From UMGS1851 sp900555605 (GTDB lineage Bacteria > Bacillota > Clostridia > UBA1212 > UBA1255), in contig CABROF010000001.1 of assembly GCA_902472555.1 (NCBI GenBank), forward strand, positions 1 to 64,000: DNA of 64,000 nucleotides, read 5' to 3'. Both the position numbers and the translations under genes were made by a program. The notes under the pieces are model-generated. The model did not search any database and had not been told where the DNA came from. It saw nothing but the letters and a program-made list of their open reading frames with translations. Shown one piece after another: positions 34,005-41,879 of the stretch. The first letter of the stretch is position 1; each line of letters opens with the position of its first letter.

Positions 34005-35345
34005 TCAGAAAAAGTTATCCTGCTGATATTTCTCTGCATTTGGGATCCAGCATGCGCCGCTGATCACATTGTACCGCAGTACCGTCTCCTCATCTAAAGC
34101 GCCGATAAACACGGAATATAGAGCTTCACTGCCGCAGTACACGATATTTCCTTCAATGGTGTTCCGCACGGAATCGGTAATATAAATAGATGCGCCATTG
34201 CTTTCCACAAAATAATTATTTATGATAGAAAAATCCGTAAATTTCGAGGATGTAATGCGGACTCCGTAATAACCCCAAAAATAGTTATCCGTAATCGTAA
34301 CCCCGGTGATTGTGCCTCCCCCGGAAACATCAGTCACAACGCCCCCCGGCATATCCGTCCGTTCTTCATAGCCGGTAATATCCTTATTTTTCGATCCCAT
34401 ATAATTATAACGAATGTCCACATTTTGAATGCCGTTCTCATCCGGATTCAAAAGAATTGCTGTTGTAGCGGCATCCAGCATATTGTTTTGGATCACGCAC
34501 CCGTCCACAGCCTTAATATAGACCTGACCCGGAGCAGGAAATAAGAATACGTTCCGCAAAATATGGATTTCCCGCGGACAGCTTCCGGAATCTTCACTGT
34601 CAATCAGCACAGAATGCGGAAGATTTCCGCCGAAATAGGAATCTGCAAGCGTATTGCATTTCATTTCTCTGCCTGTTTTTTTTGTAAAGCGCACAATATA
34701 GCCGTTTGTCGTTCCCGGACCGAAATAGCAGCTCCCGATATAATTATCAGAGCCGCTGACCACAACGGCAGTATCCCGATTCTTTTGATTTCCCTGAAGA
34801 AATGTACACTCCGTTATGACACTTCTTTCAGAAGCAAGCTCCAGGACAGAACCTTCCGATGCATTATTTTTTAAAGATAAATATGAGATATGCACATCCG
34901 GTCTTTCAATAACGAACAAATCTCCTCCCACCACAGGGCCGGACTGAATGACCGTCTCCCGCATACGGTTGGGATCCCCGGCCAGCGTAATCGTCCCGGC
35001 GCCCTCTGCGGCGATTCGAATTGGTTCATTGACCTTATATTTTCCTTCTGGAAAATAAATCGTGCCGCCGCCTGCCGCAGCTGCATAGGCAATTGCCTCC
35101 CGTATCGCCTGCGTATCGTCAATTCTGCCGTTTCCGGCCGCACCGAAATCCATAATGTTATAAACGGCACTGTCGCCTGTCAGTACAGGTGCCTTTTGAT
35201 ATACAACTTCATTTTTCACATGCTCACCATCCTTTGTTGCAGTTGGTTCCGGTTTATAATCGGAATCCGAACGCCCGCCGCAGCCGGCAATCCCGAAAAT
35301 CAGAAAAACCGTCAGCATACAAATCAAATAGACTTTTAATTTCAT
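34005..35345 (-). CDS. Lipoprotein with pectate-lyase-superfamily right-handed beta-helix
   Basis: 446 aa. Lipobox IAGC (about Cys22) and a short linker, then NIMDFGAAGNGRIDDTQAIR and GTIYFPEGKYKVNEPI, again the beta-helix N-cap. It is a paralogue of the gene at 32610 (YNIMDFGAAGNG/YMNVKDYGAAGDG). Rungs such as IRYNYMGSKNKDITGYEE and VTITDNYFWGYYGVRITSS are clear. Start at 35345: AAGGAGG directly upstream, overlapped by an RNA hairpin. The gene is head-to-head with AraC at 35679 and is followed by the gene at 32610 (42 nt). Confidence 0.85.
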   Translation of the reverse strand: MKLKVYLICMLTVFLIFGIAGCGGRSDSDYKPEPTATKDGEHVKNEVVYQKAPVLTGDSAVYNIMDFGAAGNGRIDDTQAIREAIAYAAAAGGGTIYFPEGKYKVNEPIRIAAEGAGTITLAGDPNRMRETVIQSGPVVGGDLFVIERPDVHISYLSLKNNASEGSVLELASERSVITECTFLQGNQKNRDTAVVVSGSDNYIGSCYFGPGTTNGYIVRFTKKTGREMKCNTLADSYFGGNLPHSVLIDSEDSGSCPREIHILRNVFLFPAPGQVYIKAVDGCVIQNNMLDAATTAILLNPDENGIQNVDIRYNYMGSKNKDITGYEERTDMPGGVVTDVSGGGTITGVTITDNYFWGYYGVRITSSKFTDFSIINNYFVESNGASIYITDSVRNTIEGNIVYCGSEALYSVFIGALDEETVLRYNVISGACWIPNAEKYQQDNFF

Positions 35346-35357
35346 TCACACAGCCTC

Positions 35358-35379
35358 CTTATCACTTATAACTGATAAG
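35358..35379 (-). promoter_or_regulatory. Hairpin that overlaps the ribosome binding site of the beta-helix gene
   Basis: CTTATCA (35358-35364) and TGATAAG (35373-35379) form a 7-bp stem around an 8-nt loop. In the RNA the 3' arm shares its AAG with the Shine-Dalgarno AAGGAGG (35354-35360), so translation of the gene at 34005 could be modulated. Confidence 0.45.
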
Positions 35380-35587
35380 CCTAAAACAGATTGGATTGCT
35401 TATAGGCATTACATACCGATCGCCCCTTTCCGTATAAAATCCGATACAATTCCTATTTTTCTTATAAATTGCATACAATATTTATCAGTCATGACCCAAA
35501 GCCACCTATGTTTATAAGTATAGTGATTCCGTTCCGATCCTGTATATAGGAAATGGCGATATATATTTTTAGGGTTTTCCGATATGT

Positions 35588-35616
35588 GTTGTTTTTTATG
35601 GAATGCTGTGATATAT
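35588..35616 (+). promoter_or_regulatory. SigA-type promoter of the third AraC gene
   Basis: TTGTTT (35588-35593), 17 nt, TATATT (35611-35616), about 60 nt before the ATG at 35679. Confidence 0.55.
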
Positions 35617-35678
35617 TATCGGTAAGCACAAAATACATTAAAATAGCTATTCTGCAGAGAAAGGGCGGTCTGTCTGAT

Positions 35679-36581
35679 ATGATTGAAGAAAAGCTGTACC
35701 GATATGCCAGAGACGGCGAACAGCTCTGTCTCAATGAATCAATTGCAGCAGATCCGATCATCGCCATGCATACCCATGATTTTATTGAATTAAGTTATAT
35801 TCGAAAAGGGCATGCAGTACATCTTCTGAACGGATCGCAAATTTCTGTATCTGAGGGAGATCTCTTTTTATTAGCATACGGCTGCAGTCACACCTTTGAA
35901 GCATGTTCTCATGACTTTACATACATGAATGTGCTGTTCCGCCCTCAGATTTTCGGAGAATCATATCAAGACTCTCCTTATTTAGATGATATTTTTCAAA
36001 TGCCGTGTTTTAGAACAGGTTTTGAGTTTAAAGCAAAAAAAATTCCGCAGATTCATTTATTCCAAATCGGAAGCACCTTTGCAGCTGATTTCAAGGCTCT
36101 GATGGATGAATATTATAAGGGGCTTCCGGGATATCAGATCATTTGTAAAAATCAGCTTGCAAATATTCTGGTCAAGATCGGGAGAACCTATATGCAGGTC
36201 AGCCATATTACCGCAAAATGCCCGGAACAAGAACTGATCCATATTATTTATGACTATTTTAAGCTTACCTCCTCATTCAGAAAGGTACGGCTGGAGGATA
36301 TTGCCCAGCGGGTCTATATGCATCCCGACTATCTTGCAAAAATTTTCAAGGAAAAGGTCGGGATTAATATTTCCGTCTTTATTCGGAATATCCGGCTGGA
36401 AACAGCCGCCATGCATCTGCGGACGACAAATATGAACGTCTGCGATATCATGCGGTTTGTCGGCTATCAGGATACAAAAAATTTCTATAAGGCATTTAAA
36501 GCAGTTTATCATCTTACGCCTGCAAAATATCGTGCACAGTATAAGCACGCGGCAGAGACAGCACGGAAATGTGCAAAATAA
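35679..36581 (+). CDS. AraC-family transcriptional regulator
   Basis: 300 aa. N-terminal cupin (MHTHDFIELSYIRKGHAVHL, EGDLFLLAYGCSHTFEA) and C-terminal double helix-turn-helix (VRLEDIAQRVYMHPDYLAKI, MNVCDIMRFVGYQDTKNFYK, LTPAKYRAQY). Start chosen at 35679 (MIEEKLYRYARDGEQ); the open frame extends 42 codons upstream through the promoter. Divergent from the two beta-helix lipoproteins, its likely targets. Tail-to-tail with the glycosyltransferase at 36626. Confidence 0.88.
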   Translation: MIEEKLYRYARDGEQLCLNESIAADPIIAMHTHDFIELSYIRKGHAVHLLNGSQISVSEGDLFLLAYGCSHTFEACSHDFTYMNVLFRPQIFGESYQDSPYLDDIFQMPCFRTGFEFKAKKIPQIHLFQIGSTFAADFKALMDEYYKGLPGYQIICKNQLANILVKIGRTYMQVSHITAKCPEQELIHIIYDYFKLTSSFRKVRLEDIAQRVYMHPDYLAKIFKEKVGINISVFIRNIRLETAAMHLRTTNMNVCDIMRFVGYQDTKNFYKAFKAVYHLTPAKYRAQYKHAAETARKCAK

Positions 36582-36625
36582 ACTGTCCATTATCCATTTA
36601 CGCACAGCTCGCGTTCTGGCGGAGA

Positions 36626-37645
36626 TTAGTTACCATAATTTTCTGTATTTCTGCAAACGGATTCATAGTAATGCTTCAGCAGATCAGCCTGTTTTTGGAG
36701 ATCGCGGCTTTTTGCGACCTGATATCCGGCTTCTGTTAATCTGCATAATTTTCCTTCCAGGATTCCTGATATATATGCGGAAAACTGCTCATTATCCTTT
36801 GCCTTGTAAACCTGCAGTCCGTTTTCGAGCCATTTGTCGTATACCGGAATCGACCGCAGCAGCACTGGAATCTTTGTCGCCAGCGCTTCGAGCACTACAA
36901 TTCCTTCCGTTTCCTCATAGGAGGGGAAGAAAAACAAATCGGCGCCACTGTATGCACCGCGCAATTCATCCTTTGTAACGTATCCGGCGAACTTTAAATT
37001 TGGAAGCTCCGTGCGCAGCGCTTTTCGGATCTTCCTCGGAATCAGAGCCGGGTTGGTATGACCAAACCAGATAAACTGATATTGCGGCATATGCTTTGCA
37101 ATTTCCACAAAATCCAGGATTCCCTTTCGTTCAAAAAACAATCCTACGGACATAACGATCTTCTCGTCCGCTCCGTATCCGTATTTTTTTCGAAAAGCCT
37201 TTCCTGCTTCTGCATCCGGATAAAACAGATTTGTGTCGACGCCATTGGAGATGGAACGGATCGGCTTCGTAATCCCGTATTCCTCCAAAAGTCCTTTCGA
37301 ATATTCCGTAGGCGTTAAAATCAGATCTCCGGTACTGTAGCATTTTTTGATCCATGATTTAAAAAGAGGTGCGATCAGATTAGACCCGACAAAGGAATTT
37401 TGAAAATCCTCCTTTGTTGAATGGGCATGATATACCACGGCCTTTCCCTGCCGTTTTGCCCGTTTGCTCATCAGGTAATCTCCGGGAAAGATCGTATTGA
37501 TATGTATGATATCGTATGCATCTTTTGTATTTGTAGTTACCTCTATATTATTTTTCGTAAGCGATTCGACCTGCATTTGCATTGCTCTGCCGACGCCGCT
37601 CTGCCTCACTGTCTCCAAGTGTTTGGAATATATCAAAACTTTCAT
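36626..37645 (-). CDS. GT4 glycosyltransferase, probable second glycolipid glycosyltransferase
   Basis: 339 aa GT-B fold enzyme. Opening MKVLIYSKHLETVRQSGVGR and a C-terminal E-rich donor site (FFFPSYEETEGIVVLEALAT) are typical of GT4. The N-terminus resembles enzymes that extend monoglucosyl-diacylglycerol, so this and the next gene may make a diglycosyl glycolipid (inference). It overlaps the end of the upstream GT gene by 98 bp in another frame; its own ribosome binding site is weak, suggesting translational coupling. Confidence 0.82.
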   Translation of the reverse strand: MKVLIYSKHLETVRQSGVGRAMQMQVESLTKNNIEVTTNTKDAYDIIHINTIFPGDYLMSKRAKRQGKAVVYHAHSTKEDFQNSFVGSNLIAPLFKSWIKKCYSTGDLILTPTEYSKGLLEEYGITKPIRSISNGVDTNLFYPDAEAGKAFRKKYGYGADEKIVMSVGLFFERKGILDFVEIAKHMPQYQFIWFGHTNPALIPRKIRKALRTELPNLKFAGYVTKDELRGAYSGADLFFFPSYEETEGIVVLEALATKIPVLLRSIPVYDKWLENGLQVYKAKDNEQFSAYISGILEGKLCRLTEAGYQVAKSRDLQKQADLLKHYYESVCRNTENYGN

Positions 37646-38810
37646 GATTTTTCACGGCCTTTTCCTTTAATATTTTTATATACAGCGATTCCATATTAAG
37701 ACCGAATTGTTCGCGGCCGTACAGTAAAGAAATCTGTCTGCTGCGCCCCGAAGCAATTTTACGCCATTTCTCCGTATATAACGCAGCCGATACATAACGA
37801 CAGAAATTTTTCCGGTCCGTATAAATAAATCCGTTCTTCCCATGCTCCAGGACACCCTCCAAACAGGAATCCGCACGGCACACTAACGGCAGACCGCTGG
37901 CCGCTGCCTCAATATACGTCAGTCCCTGGGTCTCGCTGGTAGAGGCGCATACAAAGACATCGCCTAATTGATAATAGTCCGGCACCTGTTCAGGCAAAAC
38001 CATTCCGGTAAAAACCACATGATCAGAAATCTGAAGTTCTGCTGCCAGCTGCTGCAGGCTCTCTTTCGCGGGTCCGCCTCCGACAATCAAAAAGGTTACA
38101 TCCGGCTGTATCCGAAGAAAATCTTTAAAATAATACAGCAGCTCGGAAAGATTTTTCTCAAAGCCTAAGCGGCCTAAATTCAATATAATTTTATGATGCG
38201 CCGGAATTTTCAGACGGTCCCGCAGCTCTTGCTGTACCTTTTTATCCGCGGAACGGTAAAATACCGATAAATCAATTCCCGTCGGAATGACCGTGACCGG
38301 ATTGGTCACGCCGTAGCTGCGGAGCGTCCGCATAACCTTTTTCGTCGGCGCAATGATTGCGGAAACATGACGCAGCCGTTTCCTGGTAAATGCCGGGAGG
38401 GCCCCCTTCGGCATAATCCGGCCGCCTAAAAGGTAACGCATATATTGCTCGTAAAGCGTATGATACGTATGAACCATCGGGGTATGCGTATGAGAGACCA
38501 CCTTCTGCGCAAGGCCAAAACTGAAAAACTCACATTGGCTGTGCACAATATCCGGATTCCATCGGATAATCTCCTCAATCAGCGTACCACCGTATTTTAC
38601 CGGGAATCGAATGTTCGGATATACAAATCCCAGCGGAAGCGAGGACATATAATACACGTGGTTTTCACAATGCGACGTTTTATCATTGGAAACCGTCAGG
38701 ACCCGGACTTCATGTCCTAAATTCTCAAGTTCCCCTCTCAAGTTCACGATAGAAGATACCACACCGTTGATCAGCGGTTCGTATAGGTCGGTTGTGATTA
38801 AAATTTTCAT
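37548..38810 (-). CDS. GT4 glycosyltransferase, UGDG-like (probable diacylglycerol glucosyltransferase)
   Basis: 420 aa. N-terminus MKILITTDLYEPLINGVVSS is the classic start of 1,2-diacylglycerol 3-alpha-glucosyltransferase-like GT4 enzymes; acceptor-side HSQCEFFSFGLAQKVV and donor-side VFVCASTSETQGLTYIEAAA follow. It would use a UDP-sugar at the inner face of the membrane. The last 45 or so residues run past the usual end and overlap the next gene by 98 bp. Start at 38810: GGAGG 5 nt upstream. The upstream neighbour is a TVP38-type membrane protein. Confidence 0.84.
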   Translation of the reverse strand: MKILITTDLYEPLINGVVSSIVNLRGELENLGHEVRVLTVSNDKTSHCENHVYYMSSLPLGFVYPNIRFPVKYGGTLIEEIIRWNPDIVHSQCEFFSFGLAQKVVSHTHTPMVHTYHTLYEQYMRYLLGGRIMPKGALPAFTRKRLRHVSAIIAPTKKVMRTLRSYGVTNPVTVIPTGIDLSVFYRSADKKVQQELRDRLKIPAHHKIILNLGRLGFEKNLSELLYYFKDFLRIQPDVTFLIVGGGPAKESLQQLAAELQISDHVVFTGMVLPEQVPDYYQLGDVFVCASTSETQGLTYIEAAASGLPLVCRADSCLEGVLEHGKNGFIYTDRKNFCRYVSAALYTEKWRKIASGRSRQISLLYGREQFGLNMESLYIKILKEKAVKNHESFDIFQTLGDSEAERRRQSNANAGRIAYEK

Positions 38811-38881
38811 AGCAACCTCCGTATCCGCGCCCATTCTTCGGACGCCTGTTTATAAAACGCCTCTATTCTATACATACGGCC

Positions 38882-39478
38882 TTATCCTAACAATCCGACA
38901 AGCCATTCCTGGGCCGCAAGTAAAGCCAGACTATATAAAAATATAGATGCCGGCTTTCCAAAAACAATGACTGCAGAAAATCTTTTCAGCGATAAATTCG
39001 AGATTCCCGCAACCATACATAAAAAATCATCCGGCGCCACCGGAAAAATAATGGCCAGTGTAAAAAGCCGTGCGAATCTTTTTTCATTATCCAGCCATCC
39101 CATATATTTGTGATATGTTTTTTCCGATACAAAAGACTGGATAAAAGGCTTCCCGTAATACCGTGCTAAAAAGAAATTAATAAAGGATCCGATGACAATA
39201 CCGATATAATTATAAAGGAATCCCCACCATACACCATACAGCAGAACCCCTGCCATGCAGCTGATGCCGCCGGGAATGATCGGAATCACCACCTGCACAA
39301 TCTGGATAATAATAAACAGAAGAATTCCCAGCCAGCCGGCATGATCAACAAAATCCGTCAATACCACTTGATCCTGAAACAGGCCGATGTGAAAGCCATA
39401 AATACAGAACGCCACGGTGCACAGCAGGCCTGTGATTGTCAAAATATGAATCGTTCTGCGCGAAATTGACCTTGTCAT
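38882..39478 (-). CDS. TVP38/TMEM64 family (DedA-like) membrane protein
   Basis: 198 aa with about five hydrophobic helices. The SNARE-associated/DedA core is visible: IPIIPGGISCMAGVLLYGVW and IGIVIGSFINFFLARYYGKP. Relatives are implicated in lipid scrambling, which fits the neighbouring glycolipid glycosyltransferases (inference). An extended -10 element (TGCTATAAT) on the minus strand at 39554-39562 lies about 75 nt upstream. Confidence 0.85.
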   Translation of the reverse strand: MTRSISRRTIHILTITGLLCTVAFCIYGFHIGLFQDQVVLTDFVDHAGWLGILLFIIIQIVQVVIPIIPGGISCMAGVLLYGVWWGFLYNYIGIVIGSFINFFLARYYGKPFIQSFVSEKTYHKYMGWLDNEKRFARLFTLAIIFPVAPDDFLCMVAGISNLSLKRFSAVIVFGKPASIFLYSLALLAAQEWLVGLLG

Positions 39479-39553
39479 CGTTTTCCGGTATTCCTTTCCT
39501 CTCAGAGCATAAATACATCAAGCGCCCAATTTCACGCTTTATGCACGGGTTGT

Positions 39554-39562
39554 ATTATAGCA
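39554..39562 (-). promoter_or_regulatory. Extended -10 promoter of the TVP38 gene and glycosyltransferases
   Basis: TGCTATAAT on the minus strand, a TGn-TATAAT extended -10; no good -35 is seen. Confidence 0.5.
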
Positions 39563-39612
39563 GTTCATTCTTAATCTATTCTGGTGGAATTTTTAAGGTT
39601 TTCCTAAATAAA

Positions 39613-41010
39613 TTAAGAGAGATGTTTAAACTCCATGATAATCTCAAGCTTTTTATCCGAAAATCTGCCGTAAACCCGGCCGTTCATCAATCTCAGGATC
39701 TCCGCAACAATCGATAAGCCGAGCCCCGAGGATTCCGCGTGCCGATCTTCATTTCCCACATACATCCGTTCAAAAAGCAGATCCGTCTTTCCCTCCAGCT
39801 GCAGCTCTGTTTCATTTGCCAGTATGACTGACGCCCGTTCATCAAGCACCTCCAAATTTAGCAGCACAGGTCTGCCGGGGGTACCGTATTTTCTGATATT
39901 ATCGAATAAATTATCAAAAACTCTGTACAATAAGTTCGGATCGCAGTAAATCGGGACGTTCCCGCTGACACCGTGCAGTGCAACCGGCAGATCCTGTTCT
40001 CCTACATATTGCTCTACAAACGTTACAAGATCGATTTTTGTGAGGTCAGTCTGAAAATCTCCGTTAATAAGCTTTGTATAAGTGAAAAGGTCATCTATTA
40101 AATGCTGCAGACGTCTGCATTTGCGAAGCGCGCCGTTTACATATTCCGCAGCCTCGGACGTATCTTTGAATTTACGGTTTACCAAAATATCCAGATACCC
40201 AATGATAATTGTCAGCGGGGTCCGCAGATCATGGGAAATATTGGTAATCAGCCGCCGCTGCTGCTGGTCCAAAACCTTCTCATGCTCCATGATCTCTTTC
40301 AGCGATTCGCTCATATGATTAAGGGATGAAGACAGATGCGCCAATTCACTGTTTCCGATTACCGGTAATTTGTAATCCAGCATTCCCCCTGCAATCATTT
40401 CAATTCCATCGTCAATGCATTTGATATATTTCAGTTTTTTCCGCATTAAGAAAAATAAAATGACCAAAAATAAAAAAATAGACATTGCCAGCACCGAGCC
40501 CTCATACGCATAAGAAATTAATTTTTCTACGCGCGGGCGTGCAAGCACAAAACTGCTGAAGTCCGCATAGGTAATGGAAAAAACATACAGGCCGGTAGAA
40601 GCAAAACTCAGACTGCTCAAGTGGAAATCATCATCATCGCTTGCCGCAAATACGCCGTCTTCACCGAACAAATAGATATCATAATTTTCTACGCGGCTGA
40701 ACACCTTTGTTTTTACGGCCTGGTCAAAAGACAGATTGCGTTCTGTAATTACTTTTTGAATATCCTCGATAATTCCGTTCAGAACATTCGTCTCATTTTC
40801 CCGCGCCTGCCGGTACTGATTCAGCGCGACGCGTTCCGCCAGCGTTGTCAGAAGGCCCCAGGTTCCGATGCTGATCACCGCCGCAATAATAACGGCAATC
40901 AAAACTTGTACGTATAGCTTACTTGCCGTCTGTTTTATCCACTTTATAGCCAACACCCCATATCGTCTTAATGTATTTCGGGTTTTTTGCATCCTCTTCC
41001 AGTTTTTCAC
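39613..41010 (-). CDS. Sensor histidine kinase
   Basis: Up to 465 aa. Two membrane helices (about 34-54 and 172-190) enclose a 115-residue outer sensor domain; then a HisKA domain with ITNISHDLRTPLT (His260) and an ATPase domain with N box NLFDNIRKYG and G box SSGLGLSIVAEI. It would phosphorylate the response regulator encoded just upstream. The ORF overlaps that gene by 92 bp; true start may be the GTG or TTG at residue 19 or 20 (YGVLAIK), nearer the membrane helix. The signal is unknown; the gene order resembles VanRS-like systems. Confidence 0.9.
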   Translation of the reverse strand: MKNWKRMQKTRNTLRRYGVLAIKWIKQTASKLYVQVLIAVIIAAVISIGTWGLLTTLAERVALNQYRQARENETNVLNGIIEDIQKVITERNLSFDQAVKTKVFSRVENYDIYLFGEDGVFAASDDDDFHLSSLSFASTGLYVFSITYADFSSFVLARPRVEKLISYAYEGSVLAMSIFLFLVILFFLMRKKLKYIKCIDDGIEMIAGGMLDYKLPVIGNSELAHLSSSLNHMSESLKEIMEHEKVLDQQQRRLITNISHDLRTPLTIIIGYLDILVNRKFKDTSEAAEYVNGALRKCRRLQHLIDDLFTYTKLINGDFQTDLTKIDLVTFVEQYVGEQDLPVALHGVSGNVPIYCDPNLLYRVFDNLFDNIRKYGTPGRPVLLNLEVLDERASVILANETELQLEGKTDLLFERMYVGNEDRHAESSGLGLSIVAEILRLMNGRVYGRFSDKKLEIIMEFKHLS

Positions 41011-41635
41011 GTAGCTTCCGAATATGTACGGATACAGTATTCTCTGCGTTCAGAATACTTTCTTCCCCCCAAACCAGCCTGTATATTTTATCAATACTGA
41101 ATACATTTCCGCAGTTTTGCGCCAGCAGGGTCAGGATGTTGAATTCCGTTTTTGTAAGAACGACCTGCCGGCCGTCTTTCAGCACTGTGTGTGCATCAAG
41201 ATCAATCTCCAGGTCGCTGATCTGTAGTTTCGAAGAATCACTCCTATTTAGCGGCACAGCCTTCTCATACTCCAGATATCTGCGCAGATTTGATTTAATC
41301 CGCGCTATCAGCTCCACAGTGTTAAACGGCTTGGTGATATAGTCGTCGGCGCCGATGGTCAATCCGATTACTTTATCCGCATCATCTGCTTTTGCCGTCA
41401 AAAACAAAATCGGCATTGTATAATGCTCTCGTATTTTCGCACACACTTCCATACCATCCATTCCCGGCATCATAATATCCAGCAGTACCAGGGCAATCGT
41501 TTCGTCTGCAAGCTGCAGCGCCTCTTCTCCGTCTGCCGCCTCAATAATATCATACTCTTCGCCGGATAAATATATTTTTACGATCTTTCTGATATCCGGA
41601 TCGTCGTCCACAATCAGAATCCGTTCCCTTCCCAT
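40919..41635 (-). CDS. OmpR/PhoB-family response regulator
   Basis: 238 aa. Receiver domain with DDD (residues 10-12), phospho-acceptor Asp53 (VLLDIMMPGMDG), Thr and Lys in LTAKADD and TKPF; then a C-terminal winged helix (LTKTEFNILTLLAQNCGNVF, VSVHIRKLREKLEE). Start at 41635 (MGRERILIVDD) with AGAGGCGG upstream. It is the first gene of the two-component pair; targets are not evident. Confidence 0.93.
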   Translation of the reverse strand: MGRERILIVDDDPDIRKIVKIYLSGEEYDIIEAADGEEALQLADETIALVLLDIMMPGMDGMEVCAKIREHYTMPILFLTAKADDADKVIGLTIGADDYITKPFNTVELIARIKSNLRRYLEYEKAVPLNRSDSSKLQISDLEIDLDAHTVLKDGRQVVLTKTEFNILTLLAQNCGNVFSIDKIYRLVWGEESILNAENTVSVHIRKLREKLEEDAKNPKYIKTIWGVGYKVDKTDGK

Positions 41636-41709
41636 ATAACCGCCTCTTTTCGTTTTTATTTCAGCCCCGCGAACACATAGCTGCATCCGCCGGTTTGCAT
41701 TCCGTATGT

Positions 41710-41718
41710 ATTATACCA
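41710..41718 (-). promoter_or_regulatory. Extended -10 promoter of the two-component system
   Basis: TGGTATAAT on the minus strand (TGn-TATAAT), about 75 nt upstream of the response-regulator start; the -35 match is poor. Confidence 0.5.
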
Positions 41719-41790
41719 AAAGAAACCAAAAAAAGCACCGGCCGCAAAACAGCGTGCCGTATATTTCTGCTTCCCGCCCCTTGGGCATAC

Positions 41791-41819
41791 TTGACATTGT
41801 AAAAAAATCAATGCATGAT
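41791..41819 (+). promoter_or_regulatory. SigA-type promoter of the DUF975-CmpB gene
   Basis: TTGACA (41791-41796), 17 nt, CATGAT (41814-41819), about 60 nt before the ATG at 41880. It diverges from the two-component system. Confidence 0.6.
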
Positions 41820-41879
41820 ATGATCCTGCCGGTAAACGGACACGCAGCGATAGAATGGATACGTCGGAGGAGTAGGAAA

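Larger units (their letters stand above)
35346..35678. other. Divergent intergenic region, 333 nt
   Basis: Holds the hairpin at 35358-35379, an AT-rich stretch with several TATAA-like elements, and the AraC promoter at 35588-35616. No small ORF, tRNA or clear riboswitch seen. Confidence 0.6.
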
